Position numbers and translations under genes: made by a program. This document shows positions 1 through 6,197 of a stretch of 17,663 nt of DNA, piece by piece (within the stretch, counting starts at the first letter, position 1; every line of letters starts with the position of its first letter). The notes under the pieces are model-generated. The model was not told where the DNA came from. It ran no database searches and saw only the letters and a list, made by a program, of their open reading frames with translations. This DNA is from JAYPUG01 sp038117265 (lineage in GTDB: Bacteria; Pseudomonadota; Alphaproteobacteria; UBA6615), in the NCBI GenBank assembly GCA_038117265.1, contig JAYOFO010000049.1, positions 1 to 17,663 of the forward strand, in the 5' to 3' direction.

Positions 1-1
1 G

Positions 2-166
2 GGCTGGGCGCCGCCCGAGGCGTGGCGCCTGCGCGCCGACCGCGCCAATGCCGCCTGGGACCGGCTGCGCGCGCGGGCCGTCGCGGGAGACCGCGACGCG
101 CTGCTGTTCCTGAGTCTGATTAAGTCGGGCGATTTCGCCCGGCCGCACCGGCCCTTCATCCCTTGA
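2..166 (+). CDS. 3' end of an unrecognised gene (partial)
   Basis: An open frame enters from the left edge and stops at TGA 164-166, giving the last 54 residues of a protein. It begins GWAPPEAWRLRADRANAAWD and ends in ARPHRPFIP. The frame is rich in Ala and Arg, almost every codon ends in G or C as in the neighbouring genes, and a helical middle (about residues 15-45) is followed by a short Pro-rich tail. I do not recognise the family and give no function. Its stop codon lies inside the -35 box of the hsp20 promoter, so the two transcription units abut or overlap. The start lies outside the window. Confidence 0.6.
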   Translation, partial: GWAPPEAWRLRADRANAAWDRLRARAVAGDRDALLFLSLIKSGDFARPHRPFIP

Positions 167-189
167 AATCCGGGGCGGCGACCCCATAT
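162..189 (+). promoter_or_regulatory. Consensus RpoH (sigma-32) heat-shock promoter for hsp20
   Basis: CTTGAA at 162-167 is followed after 14 bases by CCCCATAT at 182-189. Both elements match the enterobacterial sigma-32 consensus (CTTGAA / CCCCATnT) without mismatch. The TGA stop of the upstream gene is formed by bases of the -35 box. Transcription would start near 196, leaving a leader of about 130 bases before the hsp20 ATG. The downstream gene is a small heat-shock protein, which agrees with this reading. Confidence 0.82.
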
Positions 190-203
190 TCACGTTACGG
201 ATC

Positions 204-324
204 GAGGCCCGGACGGGCTCGGTCGATTTGGTCACGGGTGCCGGAAATCGGGCCTAAAGGACCGCGCATGCCCGCGCAAGGCGGGTGCTCGCGGCCCGTA
301 ACTCGCTCGCAGGAGGAGTGACGG
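204..324 (+). promoter_or_regulatory. ROSE-like RNA thermometer in the hsp20 leader
   Basis: The leader can fold into three hairpins. The first is 204-220, a 6-bp stem with one bulge. The second is 271-285, CCCGC/GCGGG around GCAAG. The third is 296-324 and masks the ribosome binding site. In the third, ACTCGCTC (301-308) faces GGAGGAGT (312-319) across a 3-base loop, with a G-G opposition (305/315), a C-A (306/314) and a U-G (307/313). Below it, after one A-G mismatch, 296-299 pair with 321-324. The anti-SD strand carries UCGCU, fitting the U(U/C)GCU motif known from ROSE elements in rhizobial small heat-shock genes, which melt on heating and free the SD. The structure is paired by eye, with no energy calculation. 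Confidence 0.6.
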
Positions 325-325
325 C

Positions 326-784
326 ATGACACGCATGTCTCTCTTGAACAGTCCGCTGCTGCTCGGATTCGACGAATTCGAGCGCACTCTGGAACGCATT
401 TCCAAGGCGTCGTCGGACGGCTATCCGCCCTACAACATCGAACGCACCGGCGAGACCCGCTTGCGGATCACGCTGGCCGTCGCCGGTTTCTCGCGCGACG
501 ATCTGGACATCCAGCTCGAGGACAGCCAGCTCACCGTGCGCGGCCGCCAGGCCGAGCAGGACACGCGCGAATACCTGCATCGCGGCATCGCGACCCGGAT
601 GTTCCAGCGCTCCTTCGTGCTGGCCGACGGGGTGGAGGTGACGGGAGCCTCGCTCGACAACGGGCTCCTGCACATCGACATCGCCCTGCCGCGGCCCGAG
701 CGCAACGTTCGCAAGATCGAGATCGATGCGCGCATGCACGACGCGCCGGAGATCGACGTCGCAACCAAGGGAGCCGCAGAATGA
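326..784 (+). CDS. Hsp20/alpha-crystallin small heat-shock protein (IbpA class)
   Basis: This is an ATP-independent holdase that binds unfolding proteins in the cytoplasm until the DnaK/ClpB machinery refolds them. The 152-residue product is of normal length for class A bacterial sHsps. An N-terminal arm (1-34) precedes the alpha-crystallin domain (about 35-125) with YPPYNIE (33-39), LAVAGF (50-55), LTVRGR (69-74), EYLHRGIATRMFQRSF (82-97) and a GASLDNGLL segment (107-115). An IXI-type motif (IEI, 131-133) in the C-terminal tail would dock between subunits of the oligomer. The start at 326 is fixed by the strong SD AGGAGG at 311-316. The stop overlaps the next start (ATGA, 781-784), so translation is probably coupled. 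Control appears double: an RpoH promoter and a leader hairpin over the SD. Confidence 0.95.
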   Translation: MTRMSLLNSPLLLGFDEFERTLERISKASSDGYPPYNIERTGETRLRITLAVAGFSRDDLDIQLEDSQLTVRGRQAEQDTREYLHRGIATRMFQRSFVLADGVEVTGASLDNGLLHIDIALPRPERNVRKIEIDARMHDAPEIDVATKGAAE

Positions 785-990
785 ACGACCGGTTCGAGAA
801 ATTCAGCCCCGACCAGTTCGCCGAACTGGGCGTCGACCGGGTCGCCTATGTGCGGCCGGCGACGGTCGATGGCCGCACGGTCTATGCGATCCACAACGCC
901 AACGGCCACGAGCTGGGCATCATGGCCGCGCGCGACATCGCCTTCGCGGCGGTCAAGCAGCACGACATGGAGCCCGTCAGCGTCCACTGA
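781..990 (+). CDS. DUF1150 family small protein
   Basis: This 69-residue acidic protein starts inside the hsp20 stop codon (ATGA). It matches my memory of the DUF1150 family, short alphaproteobacterial proteins often encoded directly after hsp20. The recognisable core is VAYVRPATVDGRTVYAIHNA, then GHELGIMAARDIAFAAVKQH and the closing EPVSVH. There is no signal peptide or membrane segment, so it should be cytosolic. The molecular function is unknown. Shared transcript and coupled translation suggest it is made in fixed ratio to the chaperone and may act as a cofactor or modulator, which is inference from position. The family name rests on remembered sequence pattern, not a search. Confidence 0.85.
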   Translation: MNDRFEKFSPDQFAELGVDRVAYVRPATVDGRTVYAIHNANGHELGIMAARDIAFAAVKQHDMEPVSVH

Positions 991-1009
991 CGGGGGCGTG
1001 GGCCTTTAT
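973..1009 (+). terminator. Possible terminator of the hsp20-DUF1150 operon
   Basis: A perfect 8-bp inverted repeat, CCCGTCAG (973-980) and CTGACGGG (987-994), encloses a 6-base loop. The right arm includes the DUF1150 stop codon. A modest T-containing run (CCTTTATT, 1003-1010) follows about 9 bases later, too far for a textbook intrinsic terminator. The position between convergent genes (ptsN ends at 1024) fits a transcription end. It could instead be a Rho-dependent pause or a 3'-protecting hairpin. Confidence 0.35.
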
Positions 1010-1023
1010 TCCCGGGTGTGGGA

Positions 1024-1506
1024 CTAGCTGGCGGCGCGCAGCCTGTCGCCGGCGGCGATGCCGGCATCCATGAGCAGCGCATAGATCGCGTCGGCGCTGT
1101 CGGAGCCGCGCAGCTTGTCGCAGAACGCCGCGTCACGCATGATTCGCGAGATGCGCGCCAGCGCCTTAAGGTGATCCGCGCCCGCGCCCTCGGGCGCCAG
1201 CAGCAGAAACACCAGGTCGACCGGCTGGTCGTCGATCGCGTCGAAATCGACCGGCTTGTCGAGCCGAGCGAACAGCCCGTGCAGCGTGTCGAGCTGCGGC
1301 AGCTTGCCGTGCGGAATGGCGAGCCCGCTGCCGACGCCGGTCGAGCCGAGCCGTTCGCGTTCGACCAGGATGTCGAAGATCTCGCGCGCATCGGCATCGA
1401 ACACGTCGGCCGCCGCCTTCGACAGCTCCTGCAGGAGCTGCTTCTTGCTGGTGGCGTGCAGCTTGGCGATCACCGCGCCGGGCTGGAGGAGTTCTTCCAT
1501 CGTCAT
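1024..1506 (-). CDS. ptsN: Nitrogen-PTS EIIA component
   Basis: PtsN is the end phospho-acceptor of the regulatory PTS (PtsP-PtsO-PtsN). It carries no sugar and in relatives controls potassium uptake, nitrogen metabolism and stress regulators in the cytoplasm. The 160-residue product has the single EIIA domain type 2. The phosphorylatable histidine is His66 in SGLAIPHGKLP, preceded by ERERLGSTGVG. The later FLLLAPEG...HLKALARISRIM segment is also typical of EIIA-Ntr. I chose ATG 1506 (MTMEELLQPG) because a GAGG sits about 11 bases upstream, over the hpf stop. ATG 1500 is an alternative, and a longer frame from 1590 would overlap hpf deeply. The gap to hpf is 7 bases, so the two are cotranscribed. 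No rapZ or HPr gene follows, unlike in E. coli. Confidence 0.95.
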   Translation of the reverse strand: MTMEELLQPGAVIAKLHATSKKQLLQELSKAAADVFDADAREIFDILVERERLGSTGVGSGLAIPHGKLPQLDTLHGLFARLDKPVDFDAIDDQPVDLVFLLLAPEGAGADHLKALARISRIMRDAAFCDKLRGSDSADAIYALLMDAGIAAGDRLRAAS

Positions 1507-1513
1507 CGCGTCG

Positions 1514-2098
1514 TCATGCCTCGACGGAGGGTGTGTCGATCCAGCCGATGTTTCCATCGCGGCGACGGTACACCACGCTCGTCCCGCCATGCTTGGCGTT
1601 GCGGAAGATCAGCACCGGGGCGTCCGCGAGGTCCATGCGCATCACCGCTTCGGAGACCGTCAGCCGCTCGAGCGCGGTCTGGTTCTCGGCGATGATGACG
1701 GGATTGTCCTCGCCCGCATCGCCGGCCTCGTCGTCGGCCTCGGCCGCCAGCGGTGCGATGACGTATTCCGGCATCGCGTCGCCGTTCGTCGCGTCGCGCT
1801 CGGCGTGGTGGTTGCGCAGGCGCCGCTTGTGACGGCGCAGGCGCTTCGCCAGGTGCGCCAGCGCGATGTCGAAGGCGGCATAGGGATCGTCCGCTTCCTC
1901 GTGGGCGCGGACCTGGATGCCGCGGCCGACATGGATGCTGATGGCGGCACGGATGAGGAAGCTTTCGCGCGAGATGACGACCTGCGCCTCCATCGCGTCG
2001 GCGAAGTACTTCTCGGCCGTGGCCTCGATCGCGTCCTCGATGTGCGTGCGCAGCGCGCTGCCCACATCGATCTGTTGTCCTGTGACGGTGGTTTGCAA
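1514..2098 (-). CDS. hpf: Long-form ribosome hibernation promoting factor
   Basis: Long HPF binds the 30S subunit at the A/P sites and dimerises 70S ribosomes into inactive 100S particles in stationary phase or starvation. With a TTG start at 2098 the product has 194 residues. The N-terminal S30AE domain (about 1-100) includes VTGQQIDVGSALRTHIED and a basic KRLRRHKRRLRNHH run (85-98). A linker rich in Asp, Glu and Ala (118-132) leads to the C-terminal dimerisation domain (about 133-190, with ALERLTVSEAVMRMDL and GNIGWIDTP). TTG 2098 gives an N-terminus (MQTTVTGQQIDVG) that aligns with family members. An in-frame ATG at 2146 would add 16 residues not expected in the family, and neither start has a clear SD. 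ptsN follows after 7 bases, as in most proteobacteria. Confidence 0.9.
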   Translation of the reverse strand: MQTTVTGQQIDVGSALRTHIEDAIEATAEKYFADAMEAQVVISRESFLIRAAISIHVGRGIQVRAHEEADDPYAAFDIALAHLAKRLRRHKRRLRNHHAERDATNGDAMPEYVIAPLAAEADDEAGDAGEDNPVIIAENQTALERLTVSEAVMRMDLADAPVLIFRNAKHGGTSVVYRRRDGNIGWIDTPSVEA

Positions 2099-2198
2099 GG
2101 GTCGAACTGCTTGCCTGGGCCTAACGTTCGCGACCGTCTGCCACATTCATGGCCGACCGGTCTGGCGTAGAGGGTTTCCCGCTAAATCTGCTCTTCGA

Positions 2199-2211
2199 CC
2201 GCGATTCGCGG
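2199..2211 (-). promoter_or_regulatory. Small hairpin in the hpf leader
   Basis: CCGCG at each end around AAT (minus-strand reading) gives a perfect 5-bp GC stem. It sits in the predicted hpf 5' untranslated region, about 100 bases upstream of the chosen start. It may stabilise the leader, but no function can be assigned from sequence. Confidence 0.25.
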
Positions 2212-2278
2212 CCGCGCTGTTTCAAACCGAATCTCTTGTTCGTCGCCCGTTCGGGTCGTCGACCGGATTGCGGCGCGG

Positions 2279-2307
2279 AACTTAGTCACGGCCCCGCACC
2301 GTGTCAA
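2279..2307 (-). promoter_or_regulatory. Sigma-70-like promoter for hpf-ptsN
   Basis: On the minus strand TTGACA (2302-2307) matches the -35 consensus exactly. After a 17-base spacer comes TAAGTT (2279-2284), a weak -10 (3 of 6). It lies in the gap of about 280 bases between rpoN and hpf, so hpf-ptsN can probably be expressed apart from rpoN. The leader would be about 170 bases to TTG 2098. The spacer holds a short inverted repeat (CACGG...CCGTG). I see no coding sequence, sigma-54 (-24/-12) site or clear rpoN terminator in this gap. Confidence 0.45.
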
Positions 2308-2382
2308 TACTGGTACGGATCGCAGGCGGCCGCGCGCGCGAATGCCCGAAAAGCGCAGTTTTCCGCGGATTTCGCGCGCCCC

Positions 2383-3855
2383 TCAGCTGGCGATCCGCTT
2401 CATCCGGCGGCGCTCGACCGAGGATGGAATCTTCAATGAATCCCGGTATTTGGCTACCGTTCGCCGGGCGATTTCCACACCCTCGCCGCGCAGCAGTTCG
2501 ACGATGCGGTCGTCCGACAGGATCGACTTGGGCGATTCATTGTCGATCAGCAGCTTGATCTTGTGGCGCACCGATTCCGAGGAGTGCGAATCGCCGTCCC
2601 CGGTGCTGTTGATCGCGGTCGTGAAGAAGTACTTCAGTTCGAACAGGCCGCGCGGAGTGGCCATGTACTTGTTGGTGGTCACCCGGCTGACGGTGCTCTC
2701 GTGCATCTTCACCGCCGCGGCGATGTCGGCAAGCACCAGCGGCTTCAGATGGGCCACGCCCTGGCGGAAGAATCCGTCCTGCTGGCGCACGATCTCGGTC
2801 GCGACCTTGAGGATCGTGCGGGCGCGCTGGTCGAGCGCGCGCACCAGCCAGTTCGCGGCCTGATAGCGTTCCTGCACGAACGCCTTATCGTCCTTCGCCT
2901 TCGTGACGGCCGCGATCTCGGCATAGTAGGAACGGTTCACGAGCACGCGCGGCAGCGTGTCGTTGTTGAGCTCGATCTCCCAGCCGCCGCCCTGCTTGGG
3001 GCGCATCAGCACGTCGGGTGTGATGTACTCCACGGCACCGTCGTCGAAACCGGCACCCGGTTTGGGGTCCAGTGCCCGCAGCTCGGCGAGCATGTCGGTG
3101 AGGTCCTCCTGGTCGACGCCGCACGCGCGCCGCAGGCCGGCGAGGTCGTGGCGCCCGAGCATCTCGAGATTGTCGAGCATCGCCTGCATCGCGGGATCGA
3201 GGCGATCGCGTTCTGCGAGCTGCAGCGCGAAACACTCGGCGAGGTCGCGCGCGAACACGCCCGTCGGCTCGAATCCGCGAAGCGTTGCGTGCACCACCTC
3301 GACCTGTGCGATCGCGCAGCCCAGCTGGTCGGCGAGTTCGTCGAGCGGGGTGGTCAGATAGCCGCGCTCGTCCAGGCCGTCGATCATGGCCCGCCCGACC
3401 AGCCGATCGACCGGGTCGGCGACCGACAGATCGAGCTGTTCGGTCAGGTGATCGCGCAGGCTGACCTCGCTGGCCGCGGTCTGGTCGATGCCGGGCAGCC
3501 CGTCGCTGTCGCCGCGCCGACCCGCCACCGCGCCGGTGGGGCGGAACGGATCGTCCTGGAAGACGTTGGTGTAGTTGGTGTCGAGGGGCGTGTCCGCGGA
3601 CGACATTTCCTCGCGGCTCGTCAGCGCGGCCGCATCGCCCTCATCGGCGGGTGCGGCGACGGCCTCGTCCGACGCGCCATCGCCCTCGATGAGCGTGTCC
3701 TCCCGCTCCAGCAGGGGGTTCTCTTCAAGTTCGCTTTCGACGAAGGCGGCCAGTTCAAGATTTGACAGTTGCAGCAGCTTGATCGCCTGCTGCAACTGCG
3801 GCGTCATGACCGGCGCCTGCGTCTGTCGGACGTCGAGACGCGTTGTCAGAGCCAT
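2383..3855 (-). CDS. rpoN: RNA polymerase sigma-54 factor
   Basis: Sigma-54 directs RNA polymerase to -24/-12 promoters and needs AAA+ activators such as NtrC to open DNA. The 490-residue protein is full length. Region I (1-50) is the activator-responsive Q/L-rich helix set, with TPQLQQAIKLLQLSNLEL and the ESELEENPLLE motif. An acidic Asp/Glu/Ala-rich region II (about 55-115) follows. The core-binding domain spans about 130-320, and the helix-turn-helix region includes DIAAAVKMHESTVSRVTTNK. The RpoN box ARRTVAKYRD (463-472), which reads the -24 element, is intact near the C-terminus. The start MALTTRLDVRQTQAPVMTPQ is the usual family start, and AGAAAGA upstream is a poor SD. It lies 12 bases after lptB, so it is likely part of the lpt transcript. 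Confidence 0.97.
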   Translation of the reverse strand: MALTTRLDVRQTQAPVMTPQLQQAIKLLQLSNLELAAFVESELEENPLLEREDTLIEGDGASDEAVAAPADEGDAAALTSREEMSSADTPLDTNYTNVFQDDPFRPTGAVAGRRGDSDGLPGIDQTAASEVSLRDHLTEQLDLSVADPVDRLVGRAMIDGLDERGYLTTPLDELADQLGCAIAQVEVVHATLRGFEPTGVFARDLAECFALQLAERDRLDPAMQAMLDNLEMLGRHDLAGLRRACGVDQEDLTDMLAELRALDPKPGAGFDDGAVEYITPDVLMRPKQGGGWEIELNNDTLPRVLVNRSYYAEIAAVTKAKDDKAFVQERYQAANWLVRALDQRARTILKVATEIVRQQDGFFRQGVAHLKPLVLADIAAAVKMHESTVSRVTTNKYMATPRGLFELKYFFTTAINSTGDGDSHSSESVRHKIKLLIDNESPKSILSDDRIVELLRGEGVEIARRTVAKYRDSLKIPSSVERRRMKRIAS

Positions 3856-3867
3856 GGTTAAGTCTTT

Positions 3868-4653
3868 CTACAGACTGAACCTTTCGCCAAGGTAAACACG
3901 CCGGACATCGGCGTGCGATACGATTTCCGTGGGCACTCCGCTCATCAGGACCGTCCCCTCATGCAGGATATATGCCCGATCGACGATTTCCAACGTCTCG
4001 CGCACATTGTGGTCGGTGATGAGGACACCGATTCCACGGTCCTTGAGATGGCTGACGAGGTCGCGAATATCCGAGACGGCAATCGGGTCGATGCCCGCCA
4101 GCGGCTCGTCGAGAAGCATGAAGTGGGGCTGGCTGGCCAGCGCGCGCGCGATCTCGACTCGCCGCCGCTCGCCGCCCGACAGCGCCAGCGCGGGCGTGCG
4201 GCGCAGATGCGTGATCGAGAACTCGGCCAGCAGATCCTCCAGCATCGCCTCGCGCCGGTTGCGCTCGGGCTCGATCACCTCGAGGACGGCACGGATGTTC
4301 TGTTCGACCGAAAGGCCGCGGAAGATCGAGGCTTCCTGCGGCAGGTAGCCGACGCCGAGGCGGGCGCGGCGGTACATCGGCAGGTCGGTGATGTCGTGTC
4401 CGTCGAGCGATATCGTGCCGGCGTCGGGCGTCAGAAGGCCGGTAATGATGTAGAAGCAGGTCGTCTTGCCGGCGCCGTTGGGCCCGAGAAGGCCGACTGC
4501 CTCGCCCTGCTGGACGCTCAACGAGACATCGCGAATGACGGGTCGCTTGCGGAAGCGCTTGCCGATATTTCTGGCGACGAGCCCCTCATTGTGAGCGACG
4601 AGCCGCGGGGCGGCCTTGCTGTCGGGTTTCCCGATCCGGTCGTCGTCGTTCAT
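3868..4653 (-). CDS. lptB: LPS export ABC transporter ATP-binding protein LptB
   Basis: LptB is the ATPase that, with LptF and LptG, pulls lipopolysaccharide from the inner membrane into the Lpt bridge. All ABC motifs are present in the 261 residues: Walker A GPNGAGKT (57-64), Q-loop LPQEAS with Gln106, signature LSGGERRR (158-165), Walker B FMLLDEP (178-184) with the LAGIDP continuation typical of LptB, and the switch His215 in TDHNVRET. About 23 extra residues precede the usual start, beginning MNDDDRIGKPDSKAAP. They are charged and probably disordered. The ATG overlaps the lptA stop (4650-4653), indicating coupled translation. lptF and lptG are not in this window. Confidence 0.97.
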   Translation of the reverse strand: MNDDDRIGKPDSKAAPRLVAHNEGLVARNIGKRFRKRPVIRDVSLSVQQGEAVGLLGPNGAGKTTCFYIITGLLTPDAGTISLDGHDITDLPMYRRARLGVGYLPQEASIFRGLSVEQNIRAVLEVIEPERNRREAMLEDLLAEFSITHLRRTPALALSGGERRRVEIARALASQPHFMLLDEPLAGIDPIAVSDIRDLVSHLKDRGIGVLITDHNVRETLEIVDRAYILHEGTVLMSGVPTEIVSHADVRRVYLGERFSL

Positions 4654-5486
4654 TGGTTGCCCGTGGTTCCCGAATTGCTTCCGGCCTTGGGAAGGAAAAG
4701 GCCGCGTACGCGTTCCCCCGTGCCGGTCGACAGGATCCGACTCTCACCGGTTTCAAAGTTAACCTCTGCCCGTTCGCCGTTCAATTGCGTGTCGCCCCGC
4801 GTGATCTTGACGTTGCCGGTCACGGTGGCGAAGCCCCGCTTGGGATTGTAGTCGCCCTTCTCGGCACGCACGATGTCGGTGGGGGTCGACACGAGCACAT
4901 TGCCGTGGGCCTCGATCCGTTCCATCTCCGACGAGGTTCCGCCGGCGCCGAAATGTGCCGTCAGGACGTCGGCACGCACGCGCCGGTCGCCGCGAATCGC
5001 CAGCGCATCGCCGCGCGCCACCGCGTACTGGCGCTGTTCGTAGTATTCGAGGCTGTCATGGGCGACGATCGTGTCGTCGGGCGTGTCTAGGCGAACCGTC
5101 TTGCCGGTCATCACCAGCACCGCACCCTTGATGTCGTAGACGGCGTTGTCGGACTGAGCCACCTGGTTCGTCGACACGATGCGAACGTTGCCGTTCGCGT
5201 CGATGCGATAGATCTCGTTCCCGCCTTCGGCGTTGGGCGTGTAGTAGGCGATGAGTTCGTCACCCGACACGGTCACCGCACCCTGGCTGGCGTGGGCATT
5301 GCCGCGCGCGACGTAGAGCTGTTTCGCACGCTGCCACTCGATGCCGTCGTCCGCCTCGATCTGGATGGGCCCATCGCCCCCCTGGCTGAAGCCGAGAGTC
5401 TGGGCATGCGCGCCATGGAGCCCGGCCAGCAGGATGATCGCGCCGGCCGCGATGCGGCGGATGATATCGCGTCCCGGCCGGTTCAT
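4650..5486 (-). CDS. lptA: LPS transport periplasmic protein LptA (OstA-like)
   Basis: LptA forms the beta-jellyroll bridge in the periplasm along which LPS slides from LptC to LptD. The 278-residue product has a signal peptide: basic start, hydrophobic AAGAIILLAGLHG, and a likely cut after AHA at residue 28. The mature part starts with PIQIEADDGIEWQRAKQLYV and shows the repeated short beta-strand pattern of the OstA domain (RIDANGNVRI, RIEAHGNVLV, FATVTGNVKI). Residues near the end (NGERAEVNFETGESRIL) are also characteristic. It is longer than E. coli LptA (185 residues), because it carries extra strands in the middle as many alphaproteobacterial versions do. Its start overlaps the lptC stop (ATGA) and its stop overlaps the lptB start. 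Confidence 0.93.
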   Translation of the reverse strand: MNRPGRDIIRRIAAGAIILLAGLHGAHAQTLGFSQGGDGPIQIEADDGIEWQRAKQLYVARGNAHASQGAVTVSGDELIAYYTPNAEGGNEIYRIDANGNVRIVSTNQVAQSDNAVYDIKGAVLVMTGKTVRLDTPDDTIVAHDSLEYYEQRQYAVARGDALAIRGDRRVRADVLTAHFGAGGTSSEMERIEAHGNVLVSTPTDIVRAEKGDYNPKRGFATVTGNVKITRGDTQLNGERAEVNFETGESRILSTGTGERVRGLFLPKAGSNSGTTGNQ

Positions 5487-6190
5487 TGCGGGGGGGCCGC
5501 TCTCTCGAAAACGGTCAGGTTGGCCGGTCCGATGAACAGGATCCGCTCGCCGGCATCGAGCACGCGGAATCCCTTTGCGTCGAGCACGCCGAACGGGCCC
5601 TGTCCCTTGACCGGCACGTCACCCGACGCGGTGCTCGTCTCGAGATCGACCTGGGCCGATTCGGTCAGGAACTCATAGCCCTGGTCGTGGAACAGGTTGA
5701 CGTTGCCCGTCAGGAACAGGGTGTTGTTGCGCGATTCATAGCGCCCGTAGGTCGCCGTCAGCGCCACCCAGGTTCCGTCGGACAGCACGATGTCGGCCTT
5801 CGGGTTGGTCAGGTCGTAGATCTCGCCCTCGCTGCTCTCGACGTCGATGCGCGAGCCGATGTTGGCCGTGATCTGGAACGGCCGTGCGGCAGAATCGATT
5901 CCCTGCAGGCGCGGGTTCAGCACCTGCGGCTTGGTTCCGCCCGCCGGGCCGACGGCGACGAGGTCGATGCGGAACCGCTCTTCGTCGGGGTGGAGGCGCG
6001 GCCAGACCGCGACCAGCACGAGCAGCGCGAAGGCGAGGCCGGGCAGCAGATACTTCATGGTCGCGACGATGCGCGAACGGCCGAAGGCGGTGCGGCGGCG
6101 GCGCGGCAGGGCGCCGATGCGTGCCCAGCGAACCTCCGAGGGGCTGCGCCGTGCGGCGGGCCTTGGAGCCGTGTTGCCGGCGTCGCTCAT
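5483..6190 (-). CDS. lptC: LPS export system protein LptC
   Basis: LptC is a single-span inner-membrane protein that receives LPS from LptBFG and hands it to LptA. The 235-residue product has an Arg-rich cytoplasmic N-terminus (about 45 residues), then a transmembrane helix in MKYLLPGLAFALLVLVAVWP, then a periplasmic beta-jellyroll domain with GEIYDLTNPKADIVLSDG, ALTATYGRYE, LFLTGNVNLFHDQGYEF and SGDVPVKGQGPFG. ATG 6190 lies 7 bases after the kdsD stop. The open frame runs to 6259 but that would overlap kdsD. No SD is evident, and coupling with kdsD may help initiation. The sequence is divergent from E. coli LptC, as is usual, so the call also leans on the gene neighbourhood. Confidence 0.92.
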   Translation of the reverse strand: MSDAGNTAPRPAARRSPSEVRWARIGALPRRRRTAFGRSRIVATMKYLLPGLAFALLVLVAVWPRLHPDEERFRIDLVAVGPAGGTKPQVLNPRLQGIDSAARPFQITANIGSRIDVESSEGEIYDLTNPKADIVLSDGTWVALTATYGRYESRNNTLFLTGNVNLFHDQGYEFLTESAQVDLETSTASGDVPVKGQGPFGVLDAKGFRVLDAGERILFIGPANLTVFERAAPPQ

Positions 6191-6197
6191 GCGCGGT

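Noticed and set aside
2563..3765. A 400-codon plus-strand frame opposite rpoN.
   Set aside because: It is a shadow of rpoN, which has the RpoN box and region I intact on the other strand.
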